Shown here: piece by piece, positions 22,227 through 22,830 of the stretch | How the letters are laid out: every line of letters starts with the position of its first letter | Numbering within the stretch: the first letter of the stretch is position 1 | Virus record (IMG/VR): IMGVR_UViG_3300046822_000181 | Coordinates: 1 to 22,830 of that record | Strand: one strand, 5' to 3' | DNA: 22,830 bases | Source of the DNA: a virus | Position numbers and translations under genes: made by a program | Notes under the pieces: model-generated | What the model was told of the DNA's origin: nothing | The model's input: only the letters and a program-made list of their open reading frames with translations | Database searches by the model: none

Positions 22227-22830
22227 TTAGCTGTTGAACACGACGCGCCGCATCGCATCGGCGATCCAGCCCGCCATGTAGGCGTGCCCTGCGTCGTTGG
22301 GATGGATTGCGTCGCTGCCGATATAGATGTCGCTGTTCCCCGATCCATTTGGGGCGCCGGTATAGCCAGTCCCGGTAAAGCATGGGCCGTTCGGGTCGGT
22401 AACATTCGGGATGAAATACATTGCCGGGTCGCGGAACGCGGCCATTGCCGACGCCATAGCGGTTTCCATCGGCTGGGTCGCGGCCAGCGGCGTGCTATTG
22501 GCATCTAGCATCATGACGATGGGCACGGACGCCAGCACAGGCGTCGCACGGATAGCATTGAGGTAGGTAGTTACCTCTGTTGAAAGCTGGCCTGGCGTCG
22601 TGGGGGTACCGACGTCGTTCAGACCGCCGCAGATCAGCACGATGTCGGGCGCGGCTATCACCATGTCGGACAGTCGCTGGCGGAACGTGGTTTGCGTGCC
22701 GCTGGTATTGGCTATAAAACCCGAGCCGCCAACCCCCCCGTTCCAGACATCCTTGAAGCCCAACAGATCGCCCAATATCGCTGCGTAGCCATTGAAATCA
22801 ATAGTTGCGCCCGCTGCCTGACACATACTG
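22227..22830 (-). CDS. SGNH/GDSL hydrolase, 5' end beyond window
   Basis: The visible 200 residues show SGNH blocks: II around GVGGSGF, III as ICGGLNDVG (G-x-N-D, Asn oxyanion), and V as DAIHPNDAGH (D-x-x-H catalytic pair). At the edge, codon 22829-22827 is Ser followed by Met, and the base before it is C, consistent with Gly-Asp-Ser, the nucleophile block. The reported Met at 22826 is therefore internal. Such esterases in virions deacetylate polysaccharides. It precedes the paired-module genes in the late operon. Confidence 0.8.
   Translation of the reverse strand, partial: SMCQAAGATIDFNGYAAILGDLLGFKDVWNGGVGGSGFIANTSGTQTTFRQRLSDMVIAAPDIVLICGGLNDVGTPTTPGQLSTEVTTYLNAIRATPVLASVPIVMMLDANSTPLAATQPMETAMASAMAAFRDPAMYFIPNVTDPNGPCFTGTGYTGAPNGSGNSDIYIGSDAIHPNDAGHAYMAGWIADAMRRVVFNS

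Noticed and set aside
1-22830. CRISPR arrays, tRNA genes, insertion sequences, integrase or attachment sites
   Set aside because: None could be recognised by reading; the 12-bp array lacks spacers and is coding.

Overview
This window is part of a tailed-phage or prophage genome, GC-rich and with gene overlaps almost everywhere. Gene content suggests a podovirus-type virion: large internal or ejection proteins, a head-tail adaptor, a DNA-stabilisation-like protein and several fibres or spikes, with no tape measure or contractile-tail genes in view. It probably infects a high-GC proteobacterium. An alphaproteobacterial host such as Acetobacteraceae is a guess from composition and protein style and was not tested. 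Terminase, portal and capsid are not here; from the direction of transcription they should lie beyond the right edge.

Layout. (1) Positions 1-2583, minus strand: early/replication operon reading leftwards. It runs Cro/YdaS-like HTH protein, an SD-led 24-codon ORF, an HTH-like protein, a 37-aa membrane peptide, a VRR-NUC nuclease, a 33-aa membrane peptide, a winged-helix-like protein, and a DUF1376-like replication protein that runs off the left edge. The linker of that last gene contains nine GAAAC units (GTTTC on the plus strand) in strict 12-bp register, beside a C8/G8 hairpin. This resembles an iteron origin built into an initiator gene, as in lambda O. (2) Positions 2600-3484: control region. 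Two interleaved palindromes lie between the Cro-like gene and a divergent HTH repressor whose frame is broken inside the helix-turn-helix; about 400 bp without a convincing gene follow. (3) Positions 3485-6353, plus strand: second early operon with three small helical proteins (one with an AT-hook-like motif), an unknown protein, Gp157-like and ERF-type single-strand annealing proteins, then a near-perfect extended -10 promoter ahead of two small membrane proteins, probably lysis or membrane related.

(4) Positions 6344-22830, minus strand: late structural operon, converging on region 3. In transcription order: SGNH hydrolase (5' end cut by the window), two adjacent proteins sharing a 45-residue module (the second with an Ig-like domain), head-tail adaptor, tail-fibre-type protein, three proteins sharing a fibre N-terminal module interspersed with a SPRY-like fibre and small proteins, a beta-helix tailspike, a gp10-like stabilisation protein, a GNAT-like protein, then unknown protein, Q/G-rich virion protein, small WDL-motif protein, a very large virion protein with a muralytic-like domain and coiled coil, and a second large internal protein. 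An HNH endonuclease gene of visibly lower GC lies inside this operon in the opposite direction and looks like a selfish insertion.

Most neighbouring genes are joined by ATGA, TGATG or TAATG stop-start overlaps; I used these to choose starts. No tRNA, CRISPR array, insertion sequence or integrase was seen.
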